A stretch of 64,000 nucleotides of DNA from an uncultured Chloroflexota bacterium (GCA_903822495.1 CAIJPD010000045.1:121580-185579), one strand, 5' to 3'. Shown: positions 26,840-36,231, numbered from the stretch's first letter. Notes: a model not told the origin generated them from the sequence alone. Program-made: numbers and translations.

Positions 26840-28512
26840 TACGGCTTCGTCGAGGCAGGCGCCGCTGGCGAGGCGGCCGGCAGGGCTGACGAGGCCGCGG
26901 GCGTTGCTCGTGGCGTGATCGGCGCCGACGTCCCCGCCGTCGGCAGCGCCGATGCTCCCGCGCCGCCGCCCGGCACGACGGTCGCTCGCGGCACCGTGGG
27001 GATGGGCATCGCGCTGGGCGACGCCGTTGGGGAGACTTCCTCGAACGTGCCCGCCCCGGGTTGCGGGGCGCCGGCCGCGGTGGTCGTGTGGAGTGCCCCG
27101 GCTGCCACGGAGAGGCCCAGCAGCCCGAGCACCAGGACGCTGGCGGCCGCGGCAGGCGCACGGTTCAGGCGCAGCGCGTCGGGCAGCTGTCGGACCAGGT
27201 CGAACGACAGCCGGGCTGGCCGCCCACCGGGCCATGCCGGCTGGAGGTTCGCGGCAGTCCCCACGTCGCCGGTCGCCGGGGCGAACCCGATGATCAGGAG
27301 CCGCAGGTAGGCGCCCGAGGAGGCGAGGATGCCGATCCATGCCACGACGTTGAACGGCGCCGGCAAGGCCAGCGAGATCAGCTGGGCTCGCGCATCGAAT
27401 GCCGCGAGCCCCGGCAGCCCGATCGACGTGATCGCGATGAGGATCAGTCCGGCGGCGAGGAGCGGAGAGCGGCGGGCCCAGCCGCCCAGCCGCGGCACGC
27501 TGGTGGTGCCGAACGAGGTCCGGACCGCGGCCGCCCAGCCCGCGAATGCGCTCTTGGCCACGATGTAGGCCAGGATCCAGATGCGGGCCGGCCCCCACGC
27601 CTCGGGGCTGGCCGCGGCCACCGCGAGCAGCACCACGCCGCTATCCGTGGTCAGCGTGTAGGCGACGACTCGCTCCACGTCATCGTGCAGATAGGCCGCC
27701 AGCGCCCCGAAGATGATGCTGGCGACCGCGATCGATGCGATCACGCCCCGTTCGACCAGGAGGGGCTGGCCCAGCGCGATGACGCCCTGGTCGGCCCAGC
27801 CCAGCACGACGATGGCGAGTGCGGCGGGACCCCACGCGAAGGTGACGGGCAACGCCAGGATCGGCAGGCGCTCGCCCAGGCGCGACGCCCAGACATGGAC
27901 GGGGATGGCGCCGGCGCGCAGGGCCACGGCGAGGGCCGCGGCGAGGAACGCCAGCCCGAGGGCGCCGCCATCGGGCGGGGAGGCCCCGTCGCCCAGCCCC
28001 AGCCGGAGGTTGGTGCCGGCGACCTCGGCCCACAGGATGGCGATGGCGGCGAGGATGCCGGCGACGACGATGGCCCGCAGGCCGCGCGCCACGATCAGGG
28101 CGCGTTCCGCGCCCTCCTCATCGACCGCCATGAGGATCGCGGCGACCGAGCCGGTTGTCAGGAGCAGGATGGCGGGGATGGGGCTGACCAGCGAGAGCGC
28201 GGTCGCCGTGGCGCCGAACCACAGGAGCGCCAGGGCCGGGACGCCCCGATTGCCACCGGTGGCTGCCCCCACGAACGTCAGGGTGCCGCCCGATGCCGCG
28301 GCGAGCATCAGCACCAGCCGGAGGTAGCCGGTCGACACGAGGACCTCGTCGCCGAGGATGGCTCGCTGCCCGAGCGGAAGCGACCACGACCCCACCAGGA
28401 GCACCGTGAAGCCCGCCAGCCCGGCGATCCAGGGGCCCGCCCGCCAGCGCCGCGCCGCGATCACGATGCCGGCGAACACGAGGCCCAGCGCGGCGAGGCC
28501 CGCCGGCGTCAC
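26839..28512 (-). CDS. NuoN/antiporter-like membrane protein
   Basis: A 557-residue polytopic protein with about 13-14 helices. The pattern GAIPVHVWASRLGERLPILALPVTFAWGP resembles the core of proton-translocating NuoL/M/N and Mrp antiporter subunits (the G.PxHxW motif). Charged residues inside central helices, such as YIVAKSAFAGW, would fit ion conduction. The C-terminal 85 residues are Ala/Pro/Ser/Thr-rich and probably extracytoplasmic. No other Nuo or Mrp genes lie nearby, so it is not part of a complete complex I here. The start overlaps the upstream gene by 4 nt. Confidence 0.6.
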   Translation of the reverse strand: MTPAGLAALGLVFAGIVIAARRWRAGPWIAGLAGFTVLLVGSWSLPLGQRAILGDEVLVSTGYLRLVLMLAAASGGTLTFVGAATGGNRGVPALALLWFGATATALSLVSPIPAILLLTTGSVAAILMAVDEEGAERALIVARGLRAIVVAGILAAIAILWAEVAGTNLRLGLGDGASPPDGGALGLAFLAAALAVALRAGAIPVHVWASRLGERLPILALPVTFAWGPAALAIVVLGWADQGVIALGQPLLVERGVIASIAVASIIFGALAAYLHDDVERVVAYTLTTDSGVVLLAVAAASPEAWGPARIWILAYIVAKSAFAGWAAAVRTSFGTTSVPRLGGWARRSPLLAAGLILIAITSIGLPGLAAFDARAQLISLALPAPFNVVAWIGILASSGAYLRLLIIGFAPATGDVGTAANLQPAWPGGRPARLSFDLVRQLPDALRLNRAPAAAASVLVLGLLGLSVAAGALHTTTAAGAPQPGAGTFEEVSPTASPSAMPIPTVPRATVVPGGGAGASALPTAGTSAPITPRATPAASSALPAASPAAPASTKP

Positions 28513-29432
28513 GCGTCCGCTCCCACACCCCTGGTCGGCTCGACCTGGGTGGTGCCGAACAGGGGATCGCTCCCGGTGGGCAGGTCCACGGGGAGCGGGT
28601 CCGCTGAGGGGGGTTCAGTCGCGGGCGCGCTCGGCGCTTCGGGCCGCGTGGCCAGGCCGCCCGGCACCCGACGACCGTCGGGGAGGACCGGACCTCGGCG
28701 CCCGCGCTCGCCGCGTGTCGGCAGGTGGAGTGGCGGGAGCGCCCGGAGGACGGGGTTGACCGACGACTTGGGCAGCGGCCGGGCCGAGCGACGCGATGCG
28801 AGGATCACGACGCCGCCGCCCGCAGAGACGGCCGCCAGCGCCAGCGCCACGCACAGGTTGGTGAACGGGGTCGGCGGCCCGGCGAGGCCGGCCTCCACGA
28901 GCGTCACGCCCAGCATCGCCAGGGTCAGCCCCAGCGTGAGTCGAAGCGGCTCACGCGCGAACGCGACCGGCGAGACCGCCAGGACCAGCAGTGCCCCGCC
29001 TGCCCCGATCGCGGGCAGGAACGGCGGCTCCAGGCCGGTCCCGATCTTGCCGAGCTGCGTGATCAGCCCACCCAGGCCGCTGGCATTGAGCTGACCGGCG
29101 ACGTCCCAGCCGACCGCCGCTGACGCCGCTGCCAGCGCGGCGACGACGGCCACCATCCCGTCGATCACGGCGCCGCCGCGTGACCCGGTGGTGGGCTCCT
29201 CGCGGCCTCGATAGATCATCCAGAGCGGGTAGGTGCCCAGCACCGCTCCGGCAAGCCGGGCGCCGATGCCGCGCAGGTCCGGGACGGGCTCAGCCACGAA
29301 CGGTGCGGCCAGCAGCGCGACGAGGAGACCGATGACGGCGATCCGGGCGTCGCGAGTGGACACCGCCAGTGCCGCCGCGGCGATCACGACGATCGTGAAG
29401 ACCGTCCCGACCAGCACCGGGAGCGCGCTCAT
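28509..29432 (-). CDS. Unrecognised membrane protein
   Basis: A 307-residue protein with about seven hydrophobic helices in the first 215 residues and a hydrophilic Arg/Pro-rich C-terminal tail of about 90 residues. I do not recognise a family; NuoJ/NuoK-like or a dedicated partner of the downstream antiporter-like protein are possibilities, based only on its position. It is coupled by 4-nt overlaps to lepB upstream and to the NuoN-like gene downstream. Confidence 0.55.
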   Translation of the reverse strand: MSALPVLVGTVFTIVVIAAAALAVSTRDARIAVIGLLVALLAAPFVAEPVPDLRGIGARLAGAVLGTYPLWMIYRGREEPTTGSRGGAVIDGMVAVVAALAAASAAVGWDVAGQLNASGLGGLITQLGKIGTGLEPPFLPAIGAGGALLVLAVSPVAFAREPLRLTLGLTLAMLGVTLVEAGLAGPPTPFTNLCVALALAAVSAGGGVVILASRRSARPLPKSSVNPVLRALPPLHLPTRGERGRRGPVLPDGRRVPGGLATRPEAPSAPATEPPSADPLPVDLPTGSDPLFGTTQVEPTRGVGADA

Positions 29433-30022
29433 GGAGCGGTGGGCTGCAGCTCCGGGTAGCTGGGCGTCCCGACGATGCCGAAGGCGTCGAGTGGCCAGTA
29501 GCGGAGCCAGGCGCGGCCGATGACGCTGGCACGATCGATCAGGCCGAAGCTCCGTGAGTCGGCCGAGTTCATCCGGTGATCGCCAAGCACGAACAACTGG
29601 TCCGCGCCGACCACCCAGCGTGCCTGGGTCGGCGGCGCGATGGTGGGCTGGGCCACGTCGTTGACGGCGTACAGGTACGGCTCATGGAGCGCGACCCCGT
29701 TGGCGTAGACCTTCCCGTCGTCCTTGACGTCGATCGTGTCGCCCGGGAGCCCGATCACGCGCTTGATGAACGGGGTGTCGTTGTCCGTCCAGCCAGGGGG
29801 CGGCGTGAAGACGACGATGTCGCCCCGCCGATAGGGGCCGAAGCGGGGGGTGAGCTTGTCGACGAGCACGTACTGTCCCGGCTCCAGCGTGCGCTCCATC
29901 GACTGCTGCTTCACCTGGTACGGCTGCGCGACGAAGTTCTGGATGACGAGGAAGATCACGAGGGTCAAGACCAGGGTCTCGACCACTTCGAAGAGACAGC
30001 CGAGCGCTGGTCGTTGACTCAC
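29429..30022 (-). CDS. lepB: Signal peptidase I
   Basis: A 197-residue type I signal peptidase. One N-terminal transmembrane helix (VLTLVIFLVIQNFV) precedes the catalytic domain. The nucleophile Ser41 lies in QQSMERTL, the general base Lys87 in FIKRVIGLPGD, and the LGDHRMNSADSRSFG box is present. The GTG start at 30022 has TATACT (minus strand) 9 nt upstream and no SD. It heads a coupled unit with two polytopic membrane-protein genes. Confidence 0.95.
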   Translation of the reverse strand: MSQRPALGCLFEVVETLVLTLVIFLVIQNFVAQPYQVKQQSMERTLEPGQYVLVDKLTPRFGPYRRGDIVVFTPPPGWTDNDTPFIKRVIGLPGDTIDVKDDGKVYANGVALHEPYLYAVNDVAQPTIAPPTQARWVVGADQLFVLGDHRMNSADSRSFGLIDRASVIGRAWLRYWPLDAFGIVGTPSYPELQPTAP

Positions 30023-30138
30023 AAGACCGGCAGTATAGGGGCTGTGCTACTGTCCCGCCCCATGACCGGCCTCGCAGCAACTGCCCTCGGGCCGGGCCTC
30101 GTCCCGCCCGCCGACGCTGCTTTCATGCCCGTTGCCCG

Positions 30139-32181
30139 ATGACGGCGCGGCGGATCATCTCGCTCGTGAGCCTGCTGGGCGCCTTCGTGCTCCTGGCGGT
30201 GATCCTGTATACGGCCACGCTCATCGACCGGCGGCCACCGTTCGTCGAGCGGGTCTCGCTGAGCGCCACGGCCGGTGGCGACCGGATCGCCCAGACGCTG
30301 AGCGCCATCGACATCCAGTTCAGCGAGGCCGTCGACCACGGATCGGTGGAGCGCCGTTTCCGCATCGAGCCGTACGTGGCGGGCGCGATCTCGTGGGATG
30401 GTTCAACCGCCATCTTCACGCCGTCGAGCCGACTGCCCGCGGCCACAAGGTTCAGCGTGACGATCGATCCCGGCTTTGCCGACCTCGCGACCAACACGGC
30501 GCCCGTCGGGCTCGAGCCGTGGGCGTTCGCCACCGTGGGCCAGCCAACGATCGTGGAGGCCACTCCGGTCGACGGAGCCGCCGGCCTGCCCGTCGACGGC
30601 ACGGTCGTCGTTCGCTTCGATCGGCTGATGGATACCCAGGCGGTCGAAGCCGCCGTCCGGGTCGAGCCGGCCGTGGGCCTCCGGTTCAGCTGGAGCGGCG
30701 ATCGGTTGACCATCGGCTTCGACGGGTCGCTCCGGTTCGGGACGGCGTACGCGCTGACCATCGGCAACCGGGCGGCTGACACGGCCGGGAACCCGATCAC
30801 GGGCCCCTTCGCGCTTCGCTTCACGACCGTGAGCGCGGGCCTGGGAGTCGTCATGAACGTGCCCTCGAGCGGGGTCTCGGGCATCTCCGTCAGGTCCCCG
30901 ATCGCCGTCGTGTTCGACGCGGCGATCGACCCCCGTACCGTGGCGGCCGCTCTGCGCATCACGCCCGCGGTCGCGGGGGAATCGCGGGTCGTGGCGATGC
31001 CGGACGACACGGCCGGACCGGCAGGGCCCACGCGGGTCCTCCTCTTCACGCCCTCGGCGCCACTGGCCGCACACACCACCTACAGCGTGACACTGGCCCC
31101 GATCGTCGCCCGCGCGGACGACGCCAGCCGCGTCGCCGCCGGGCGGTCCTGGACATTCACGACGGGTGCGCCCAGCACCAACGGCCAGAACCAGGTCGCG
31201 TTCCTGTCCACGCGCGCCGGGGTCCGCAACCTGTGGCTCATGAACCCGGATGGCTCCAACCCTCGCCAGCTGACGACCGAGCTGGCCCCGGTGACGGCGT
31301 TCGACGTGACCGGTGACGGAGCCACCCTGGTCTACTCGGCGGCCGGGGCGGTGTATGTGATGCGGATCGATGGCACGGACCGCCGCCGCCTGACGGCCTC
31401 GGACGAGGTCGAATACGCGTCGCAGGTGAGCCCGGACGGCCGCTGGGTGCTGGTCGGTCGCCGGAGTGCGGCAGGCGCCGACCTCGGCTACTGGCTCCAG
31501 CCGCTGAACCAGCTCGTCGGCTCCGAGCGCCTGGTCCTGGCGGCCGGGGCGCCGCCGCTCGGGTCGGTGAGCCTCGGTGGCGATGGTGCGGTCGGCGGCG
31601 ATGGTCTTTCGACGTGGTCCGGCCGGGCGGCCTTCGACCCCAGCGGCCGGTGGCTGCTCGTCGTGACCGGCGGCGGCGATGTTGTGCTGGTGGACCTGCA
31701 GGAGCCCGTGCGGCGGACGCCTCCGACGGGGTCGCCTACCGGCCTGGCCGCCGAGTCGAGGCCCGTCTGGCTGGCGGGCCAGGGCCGCTTCGGGATCGTC
31801 GCCCGCGAGGTCGGCCGCCAGGGCACGTCGATCTGGGCGCTGGACCAGGGCGGCCGCCGGGATCTCGGCGTCGTGGCGACAGGGACCCTGGACACGGCCC
31901 TGGACGGCGTGCTCGTGACCCTCGCGCGAACGGAGCCGGGCGGCACGGCCCGGCTGGCGGTCGTTCGACTGGGCACGGGCGCGGCGACGCCCCTGCTGGC
32001 TGACAACGCGTCGATCGACGACCGCTGGCCCGCGTTCTCGCCGGACGGCGCCACCATCCTGTTCAGCCGCGTCGCCGCCGGCACGTCGTCGCTGTCGACG
32101 GGCATCTGGTCGGTGGCGCGAAGCGGTGGCGGGCTGACCCAGCTGACGACGGACGGCGCGGAGCCGCGCTGGCTGCCCTGA
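30139..32181 (+). CDS. Surface protein with SbsA Ig-like domains and TolB-type propeller
   Basis: A 680-residue exported protein. One N-terminal helix (LVSLLGAFVLLAVILYTATLI) is a signal anchor. Three SbsA/Big5-like Ig domains follow between about residues 30 and 345, each with pairs such as AIDIQFSEAVD or TVVVRFDRLMD and closing WAFATV, LRFTTV and WTFTTG. From about residue 350, repeats such as LWLMNPDGSNPRQLT, DGRWVLVG and FSPDGATILFSR form a TolB/WD40-like propeller. It is probably anchored on the outer face of the membrane, binding a glycan or protein; no ligand is indicated. The ATG at 30139 is first in frame. Confidence 0.75.
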   Translation: MTARRIISLVSLLGAFVLLAVILYTATLIDRRPPFVERVSLSATAGGDRIAQTLSAIDIQFSEAVDHGSVERRFRIEPYVAGAISWDGSTAIFTPSSRLPAATRFSVTIDPGFADLATNTAPVGLEPWAFATVGQPTIVEATPVDGAAGLPVDGTVVVRFDRLMDTQAVEAAVRVEPAVGLRFSWSGDRLTIGFDGSLRFGTAYALTIGNRAADTAGNPITGPFALRFTTVSAGLGVVMNVPSSGVSGISVRSPIAVVFDAAIDPRTVAAALRITPAVAGESRVVAMPDDTAGPAGPTRVLLFTPSAPLAAHTTYSVTLAPIVARADDASRVAAGRSWTFTTGAPSTNGQNQVAFLSTRAGVRNLWLMNPDGSNPRQLTTELAPVTAFDVTGDGATLVYSAAGAVYVMRIDGTDRRRLTASDEVEYASQVSPDGRWVLVGRRSAAGADLGYWLQPLNQLVGSERLVLAAGAPPLGSVSLGGDGAVGGDGLSTWSGRAAFDPSGRWLLVVTGGGDVVLVDLQEPVRRTPPTGSPTGLAAESRPVWLAGQGRFGIVAREVGRQGTSIWALDQGGRRDLGVVATGTLDTALDGVLVTLARTEPGGTARLAVVRLGTGAATPLLADNASIDDRWPAFSPDGATILFSRVAAGTSSLSTGIWSVARSGGGLTQLTTDGAEPRWLP

Positions 32182-32201
32182 GGTGACTGCCACCCATCAC
32201 G

Positions 32202-32225
32202 CCCGCGCGTAACCCCGCGCGTAAC
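32202..32225. repeat. Two adjacent 12-bp direct repeats abutting the hppA promoter
   Basis: CCCGCGCGTAAC occurs at 32202-32213 and again at 32214-32225. The second copy ends 1 bp before the -35 hexamer of the hppA promoter, a position suitable for an activator site. Each copy is non-palindromic. Confidence 0.6.
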
Positions 32226-32226
32226 G

Positions 32227-32256
32227 TTGACCGCGCAAGAGACGCGTTGCTACACT
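32227..32256 (+). promoter_or_regulatory. Promoter for hppA
   Basis: TTGACC, an 18-nt spacer and TACACT, giving transcription from about 32263 and a leader of about 140 nt before the hppA ATG. Confidence 0.65.
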
Positions 32257-32404
32257 CCGCGCTTGTGCGGGGTTCGGTCGGTGCATGCAACGGAGGCTGC
32301 CGGCCAGATCCTCGCCTGGACCAACTCCCCGGCGTCCGCCCCAGGGCGGCGCGCGTATCGCGCCCGGGCCAGCTGACTGCACCGCTGAGGAGTCGCGTAC
32401 CCCG

Positions 32405-34630
32405 ATGACCGCCGACCAGCTCCAGTTGATCATCCTGCCGGCCGGGGTGCTCGCCGTCCTGTTCGCCCTGTGGCTGGCCCGCGACGTGCTTGCGCGCGAC
32501 ACGGGCACCAAGGAGATGCAGGACGTCGCCGGCACCATCTTCGAGGGTGCGGTCGCGTTCATCCGTCGCCAGTACTCCACGATCGGGCTGCTCGCCCTCG
32601 TCGGCGCCGTCGTCATCGGCGCCGTCATCACCGTCTTCGAGACGGAGTCCGTGGCCGACACCAAGACCTTCGGGATCGACCTCGGGTGGCGGACGGCCAT
32701 CGCCTTCCTCGTCGGCGCGGCCTGTTCGATGGCCTCCGGGATCATCGGCATGTACATCAGCGTCAAGTCGAACGTCCGCACGGCCGCCGCGGCGCGCCGC
32801 AGCCTCGTCGAGGCCGTTCAGGTGGCCATGCGCGGCGGCGCCGTCTCGGGCTTCCTCGTGGTGGCGCTCTCGCTCCTCGGCGTGTACGGGATCTTCACCC
32901 TGTTCGGCGGGCTCGGCGGTGGCCAGGCCACCCACGACGCCCCCTTCCTGATCGTCGGCTTCGGCTTCGGCGCCTCCTTCGTCGCGCTCTTCGCCCAGCT
33001 GGGCGGCGGGATCTTCACCAAGGCCGCCGACGTGGGATCCGACCTGGTCGGCAAGGTCGAGGCGGGCATCCCGGAGGACGACCCCCGCAACGCGGGCGTC
33101 ATCGCGGATCTCGTCGGCGACAACGTCGGCGACTGCGCCGGCCGAGGCGCGGACCTCTTCGAGTCCACGGCTGCCGAGAACATCGGCGCCATGATCCTGG
33201 GCGTCGGCGTCTACAGCATCGCCCTGGCGGCCGGCTGGCCCAGCCCGGCGGCCTGGATCTTCTTCCCGCTCGTCGTCCGGGCCTTCGGCCTGCTGTCCAC
33301 CATCGTGGCCATCTTCTTCGTCCGCGGTCGCGAGGACGAAGACCCCATGAACATGCTCAACCGCGGCTACTGGGTCACCACGATCCTGTCGGTCGCGGCG
33401 CTGCTGCTCACCACCAACGTGATGATGCAGACCAACGGCAACGCGCCCAGCGGCATGCCGGTGTGGGTCTACTTCTTCGCCGCCGGCGTGGTCGGCCTGG
33501 CGACCAGCGTCGCCTTCGTGTACATCACGCAGTTCTATACGGCCGGCAGCTTCCGGCCCGTTCGCGAGATCGCCGAGGCTTCCAAGACCGGCCCCGCCAC
33601 CAACATCATCTCGGGCATGGCGGTCGGCTTCGAGACCACCCTCGTCACCGCGATCACCATCGGCATCGCCCTCTTCGCCAGCCACTGGCTCGGCTCGCAG
33701 GCCGGGATCACCAATGCCGAGGGCAAGGACGTCGGCGGCATCTTCGGCACCGCCGTCGCCACCATGGGCATGCTCATGACCACGGCCTACATCCTCGCGA
33801 TGGATACCTTCGGGCCCATCACCGACAACGCGGGCGGGATTGCCGAGTTCAGCCGCGCCGAGGCCGGCGCGCGCGAGATCACGGATCGGCTGGATGCGGT
33901 CGGCAACACGACCAAGGCCCTGACCAAGGGCTACGCGATCGCGTCGGCGTCGCTGGCGGCCTTCCTGCTGTTCAGCGCCTACATCGACAAGGTCAACCTG
34001 ATCCTCGGCCGCCAGATTGCCGCCGGCGCCAAGAACGTCCACCTGCTGGACTCCATCAACCTCGCCAACGTCAACGTCTTCATCGCCGCCCTGATGGGCG
34101 CGATGCTGGTCTACTTCTTCAGCTCGCTGGCCATCCGCGCCGTCGGCACGACTGCCCAGGCGATCATCGTCGAGGTCCGCCGCCAGTTCCGCGAGATGCC
34201 GGGGATCATGGACTACACCACTCGCCCCGACTACGCTCGCGTCGTCGACATCACCACCAAGGCTGCGCTGCGCGAGATGATCGCGCCCGGCGTCGTCGCG
34301 GTCGCCACCCCGATCATCGTCGGGCTCCTCCTCGGCGCGGAGGCCGTTGCCGGGATGCTGATGGTCGGCACCATCTCCGGCGTCCTGCTCGCCACCGTGC
34401 TCAACAACGGCGGCGGCGCCTGGGACAATGCCAAGAAGTACATCGAGTCGGGCAACCTCAAGGACGACAACGGCAACGTGCTCGGCAAGAAGTCCCCTGC
34501 GCATGCCGCGGCCGTCGTCGGCGACACCGTGGGCGATCCGTTCAAGGACACCGCCGGCCCGTCGCTCCACGTGCTCGTCAAGCTGCTCGCCACCATCACC
34601 CTCGTGCTGGCCCCGCTCTTCATTCGCTGA
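32405..34630 (+). CDS. hppA: Membrane H+-translocating pyrophosphatase, K+-insensitive type
   Basis: A 741-residue membrane pyrophosphatase with about 16 helices that couples PPi hydrolysis to ion pumping. The substrate-binding loops KAADVGSDLVGKVE, EDDPRN and VGDNVGDCAGRGADL, plus the C-terminal VGDTVGDPFKDTAGPSL, carry the metal-binding Asp set. Near residue 500 the protein reads GNTTKALTKGYAIASA; Lys in GNTTKA replaces the Ala of K+-dependent enzymes and marks the K+-independent, H+-pumping class. The ATG at 32405 matches the family N-terminus. PPi-type phosphofructokinase is encoded elsewhere in the window. Confidence 0.95.
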   Translation: MTADQLQLIILPAGVLAVLFALWLARDVLARDTGTKEMQDVAGTIFEGAVAFIRRQYSTIGLLALVGAVVIGAVITVFETESVADTKTFGIDLGWRTAIAFLVGAACSMASGIIGMYISVKSNVRTAAAARRSLVEAVQVAMRGGAVSGFLVVALSLLGVYGIFTLFGGLGGGQATHDAPFLIVGFGFGASFVALFAQLGGGIFTKAADVGSDLVGKVEAGIPEDDPRNAGVIADLVGDNVGDCAGRGADLFESTAAENIGAMILGVGVYSIALAAGWPSPAAWIFFPLVVRAFGLLSTIVAIFFVRGREDEDPMNMLNRGYWVTTILSVAALLLTTNVMMQTNGNAPSGMPVWVYFFAAGVVGLATSVAFVYITQFYTAGSFRPVREIAEASKTGPATNIISGMAVGFETTLVTAITIGIALFASHWLGSQAGITNAEGKDVGGIFGTAVATMGMLMTTAYILAMDTFGPITDNAGGIAEFSRAEAGAREITDRLDAVGNTTKALTKGYAIASASLAAFLLFSAYIDKVNLILGRQIAAGAKNVHLLDSINLANVNVFIAALMGAMLVYFFSSLAIRAVGTTAQAIIVEVRRQFREMPGIMDYTTRPDYARVVDITTKAALREMIAPGVVAVATPIIVGLLLGAEAVAGMLMVGTISGVLLATVLNNGGGAWDNAKKYIESGNLKDDNGNVLGKKSPAHAAAVVGDTVGDPFKDTAGPSLHVLVKLLATITLVLAPLFIR

Positions 34631-34730
34631 GCACGCGGCCGGACGATCGGCCATCTGACCACCATCGCATGACGCGCGGCGCTCGCCGGAGCCCGCGCGT
34701 CGTCACATCCGGGAGGCATCGACGGGCGCC

Positions 34731-35564
34731 ATGGATACGCTGATACAGGCACTGATCCTGGGGCTGATCCAGGGCCTCACCGAGTTCCTCCCCATCTCCA
34801 GCTCGGGTCACCTGATCGTGGTCCCGCAGCTCCTGGGATGGACGGATCCGTTCATCGACTCGCTCGCCTTCAGCGTCATGCTCCACCTGGGCACGCTGGT
34901 GGCGTTGCTCGTCTACTTCCGCTGGGACTGGATCCGGCTGGTCCCGGCGGGCCTGGCCGCCGTTCGGGACCGCTCCTTCGCGGGTGATCCGGACCGTCGT
35001 CTCGCGTGGCTGATCCTGGCCACCACGTTCCCGGCGGTCATCGCGGGCCTCCTGCTCAACGATCCCATCGAGACGGTCTTCCGCGAGGCCAGGCTGGTCG
35101 CCGTCATGCTCGTGATCGGCGCCGCCATCCTGTGGCTGGCGGACCGCTGGGGGAGTCGCCGGCTGGGCATCGGCGAGATCTCGTTCCCGATCGCCATCGG
35201 CATCGGCGTGGCCCAGGCGCTCGCCCTGGTTCCGGGCATCAGTCGCTCCGGGATCTCCATCTCGGCGGGGCTGCTGGCCGGCCTGCGCCGGGAGCCTGCG
35301 GCCCGTTTCAGCTTCCTCATGGCCACGCCGATCACGGCGATGGCGGGGGCCTACGAGACGCTCAAGCTCCTGCGTGGCGAGTCCGGCGTCGAGATCCAGC
35401 TGGCGCCCCTGGCCGTGGGGATGGTGGCTGCTTGCGTCTCGGGGATGATCGCGATCGCCGCGCTCCTCCGCTTCCTGCGCAGCAACCCAACGACCGTGTT
35501 TGCGGCCTATCGGATCGTCCTCGCCGCCGTGGTGGTGACGTGGTGGCTGGCGGTTGGACGCTGA
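34731..35564 (+). CDS. uppP: Undecaprenyl-diphosphatase
   Basis: A 277-residue BacA-type membrane phosphatase that recycles undecaprenyl pyrophosphate to the monophosphate for cell-wall synthesis. QGLTEFLPISSSGHL near residue 14 and the second repeat PGISRSGISI near residue 167 are the paired active-site motifs. About eight hydrophobic helices are present. The ATG at 34731 is the first codon before the conserved N-terminus; GGGAGG lies 18 nt upstream, rather far. The 100-bp gap to hppA holds no clear terminator. Confidence 0.95.
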   Translation: MDTLIQALILGLIQGLTEFLPISSSGHLIVVPQLLGWTDPFIDSLAFSVMLHLGTLVALLVYFRWDWIRLVPAGLAAVRDRSFAGDPDRRLAWLILATTFPAVIAGLLLNDPIETVFREARLVAVMLVIGAAILWLADRWGSRRLGIGEISFPIAIGIGVAQALALVPGISRSGISISAGLLAGLRREPAARFSFLMATPITAMAGAYETLKLLRGESGVEIQLAPLAVGMVAACVSGMIAIAALLRFLRSNPTTVFAAYRIVLAAVVVTWWLAVGR

Positions 35565-35615
35565 CGGCATCGCGCGGTGCGGCTCGGCCGGTACGCCCGG
35601 CCAGTCGAGCGCTTT

Positions 35616-35644
35616 TTGACACTCCGGCTGGCCCGCGTTACCCT
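35616..35644 (+). promoter_or_regulatory. Promoter of greA-lysS-serS
   Basis: TTGACA, a 17-nt spacer and TACCCT. A start near 35651 would give a leader of about 113 nt beginning almost directly with a stable hairpin. Confidence 0.72.
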
Positions 35645-35656
35645 ACCGCCGGTCCG

Positions 35657-35705
35657 AACTTCAGGTGCGCGCTCTCCGCGGACACCTGGAGTTCTTTCCT
35701 TTCCT
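35657..35705 (+). terminator. Leader hairpin with U-rich tail upstream of greA (possible attenuator)
   Basis: AACTTCAGGTG (35657-35667) pairs with CACCTGGAGTT (35683-35693) in 11 contiguous pairs including one G-U, with an inner CGCG/CGCG stem. It is followed by CTTTCCTTTCCTT. It lies between the promoter and the GTG of greA, so it would terminate part of the transcripts or process the leader. Confidence 0.5.
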
Positions 35706-35763
35706 TGATCGCTCGCATGGCGCCGCAGAGCGGCCAGCGCCCCCTGGTGAGGTCACAACTCCC

Positions 35764-36231
35764 GTGAACAACAAGCCCAGCTACCTGTCCAGGGAAGGTC
35801 TCGAGCGGCTGCGTGCGGAACTGGACGAGATGGTCGGCACCCGTCGTGTCGAGGTCGCCCAGCGGATTCACGACGCCAAGGAGCACGGGGACCTGACCGA
35901 GAATGCCGAGTACGAGGACGCCAAGAACGAGCAGGCGTTCGTCGAGGGGCGGATCCAGGCGCTCGATGCACTGATCAAGAACGCGATCCTCATCTCCGAC
36001 CACCACGCCACGGACCATGTCTCCATCGGCACCACGGTTGCCGTGGAGAGCGCGGCTGCTGGCCTGGAGGAGTTCCACATCGTTGGCTCCGCGGAGGCCA
36101 AGCCCACCGAAGGCCGGATCAGCAACGAGAGCCCCGTCGGGCGCGCGCTGCTCGGCAAGAAGCGGGGCGACAAGGTCGTCGTGCACGTCCCGGCCGGTGA
36201 CTTCACGTACACCGTCAAAGAGATTCGCTAG
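35764..36231 (+). CDS. greA: Transcription elongation factor GreA
   Basis: A 155-residue factor that stimulates RNA polymerase to cleave backtracked transcripts. The coiled-coil N-terminal domain has YLSREGLERLRAELDEM and the acidic tip motif AKEHGDLTENAEYEDAK with the conserved Asp and Glu pair. The C-terminal FKBP-like domain ends ...ISNESPVGRALLGKKRGD. The GTG at 35764 gives the standard length; GTGAGGT is about 12 nt upstream. It is first in a greA-lysS-serS unit. Confidence 0.95.
   Translation: MNNKPSYLSREGLERLRAELDEMVGTRRVEVAQRIHDAKEHGDLTENAEYEDAKNEQAFVEGRIQALDALIKNAILISDHHATDHVSIGTTVAVESAAAGLEEFHIVGSAEAKPTEGRISNESPVGRALLGKKRGDKVVVHVPAGDFTYTVKEIR

Noticed and set aside
32063-34654. 863-residue minus-strand ORF
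   Set aside because: Shadow of hppA; long alternative frames are common in high-GC sequence.
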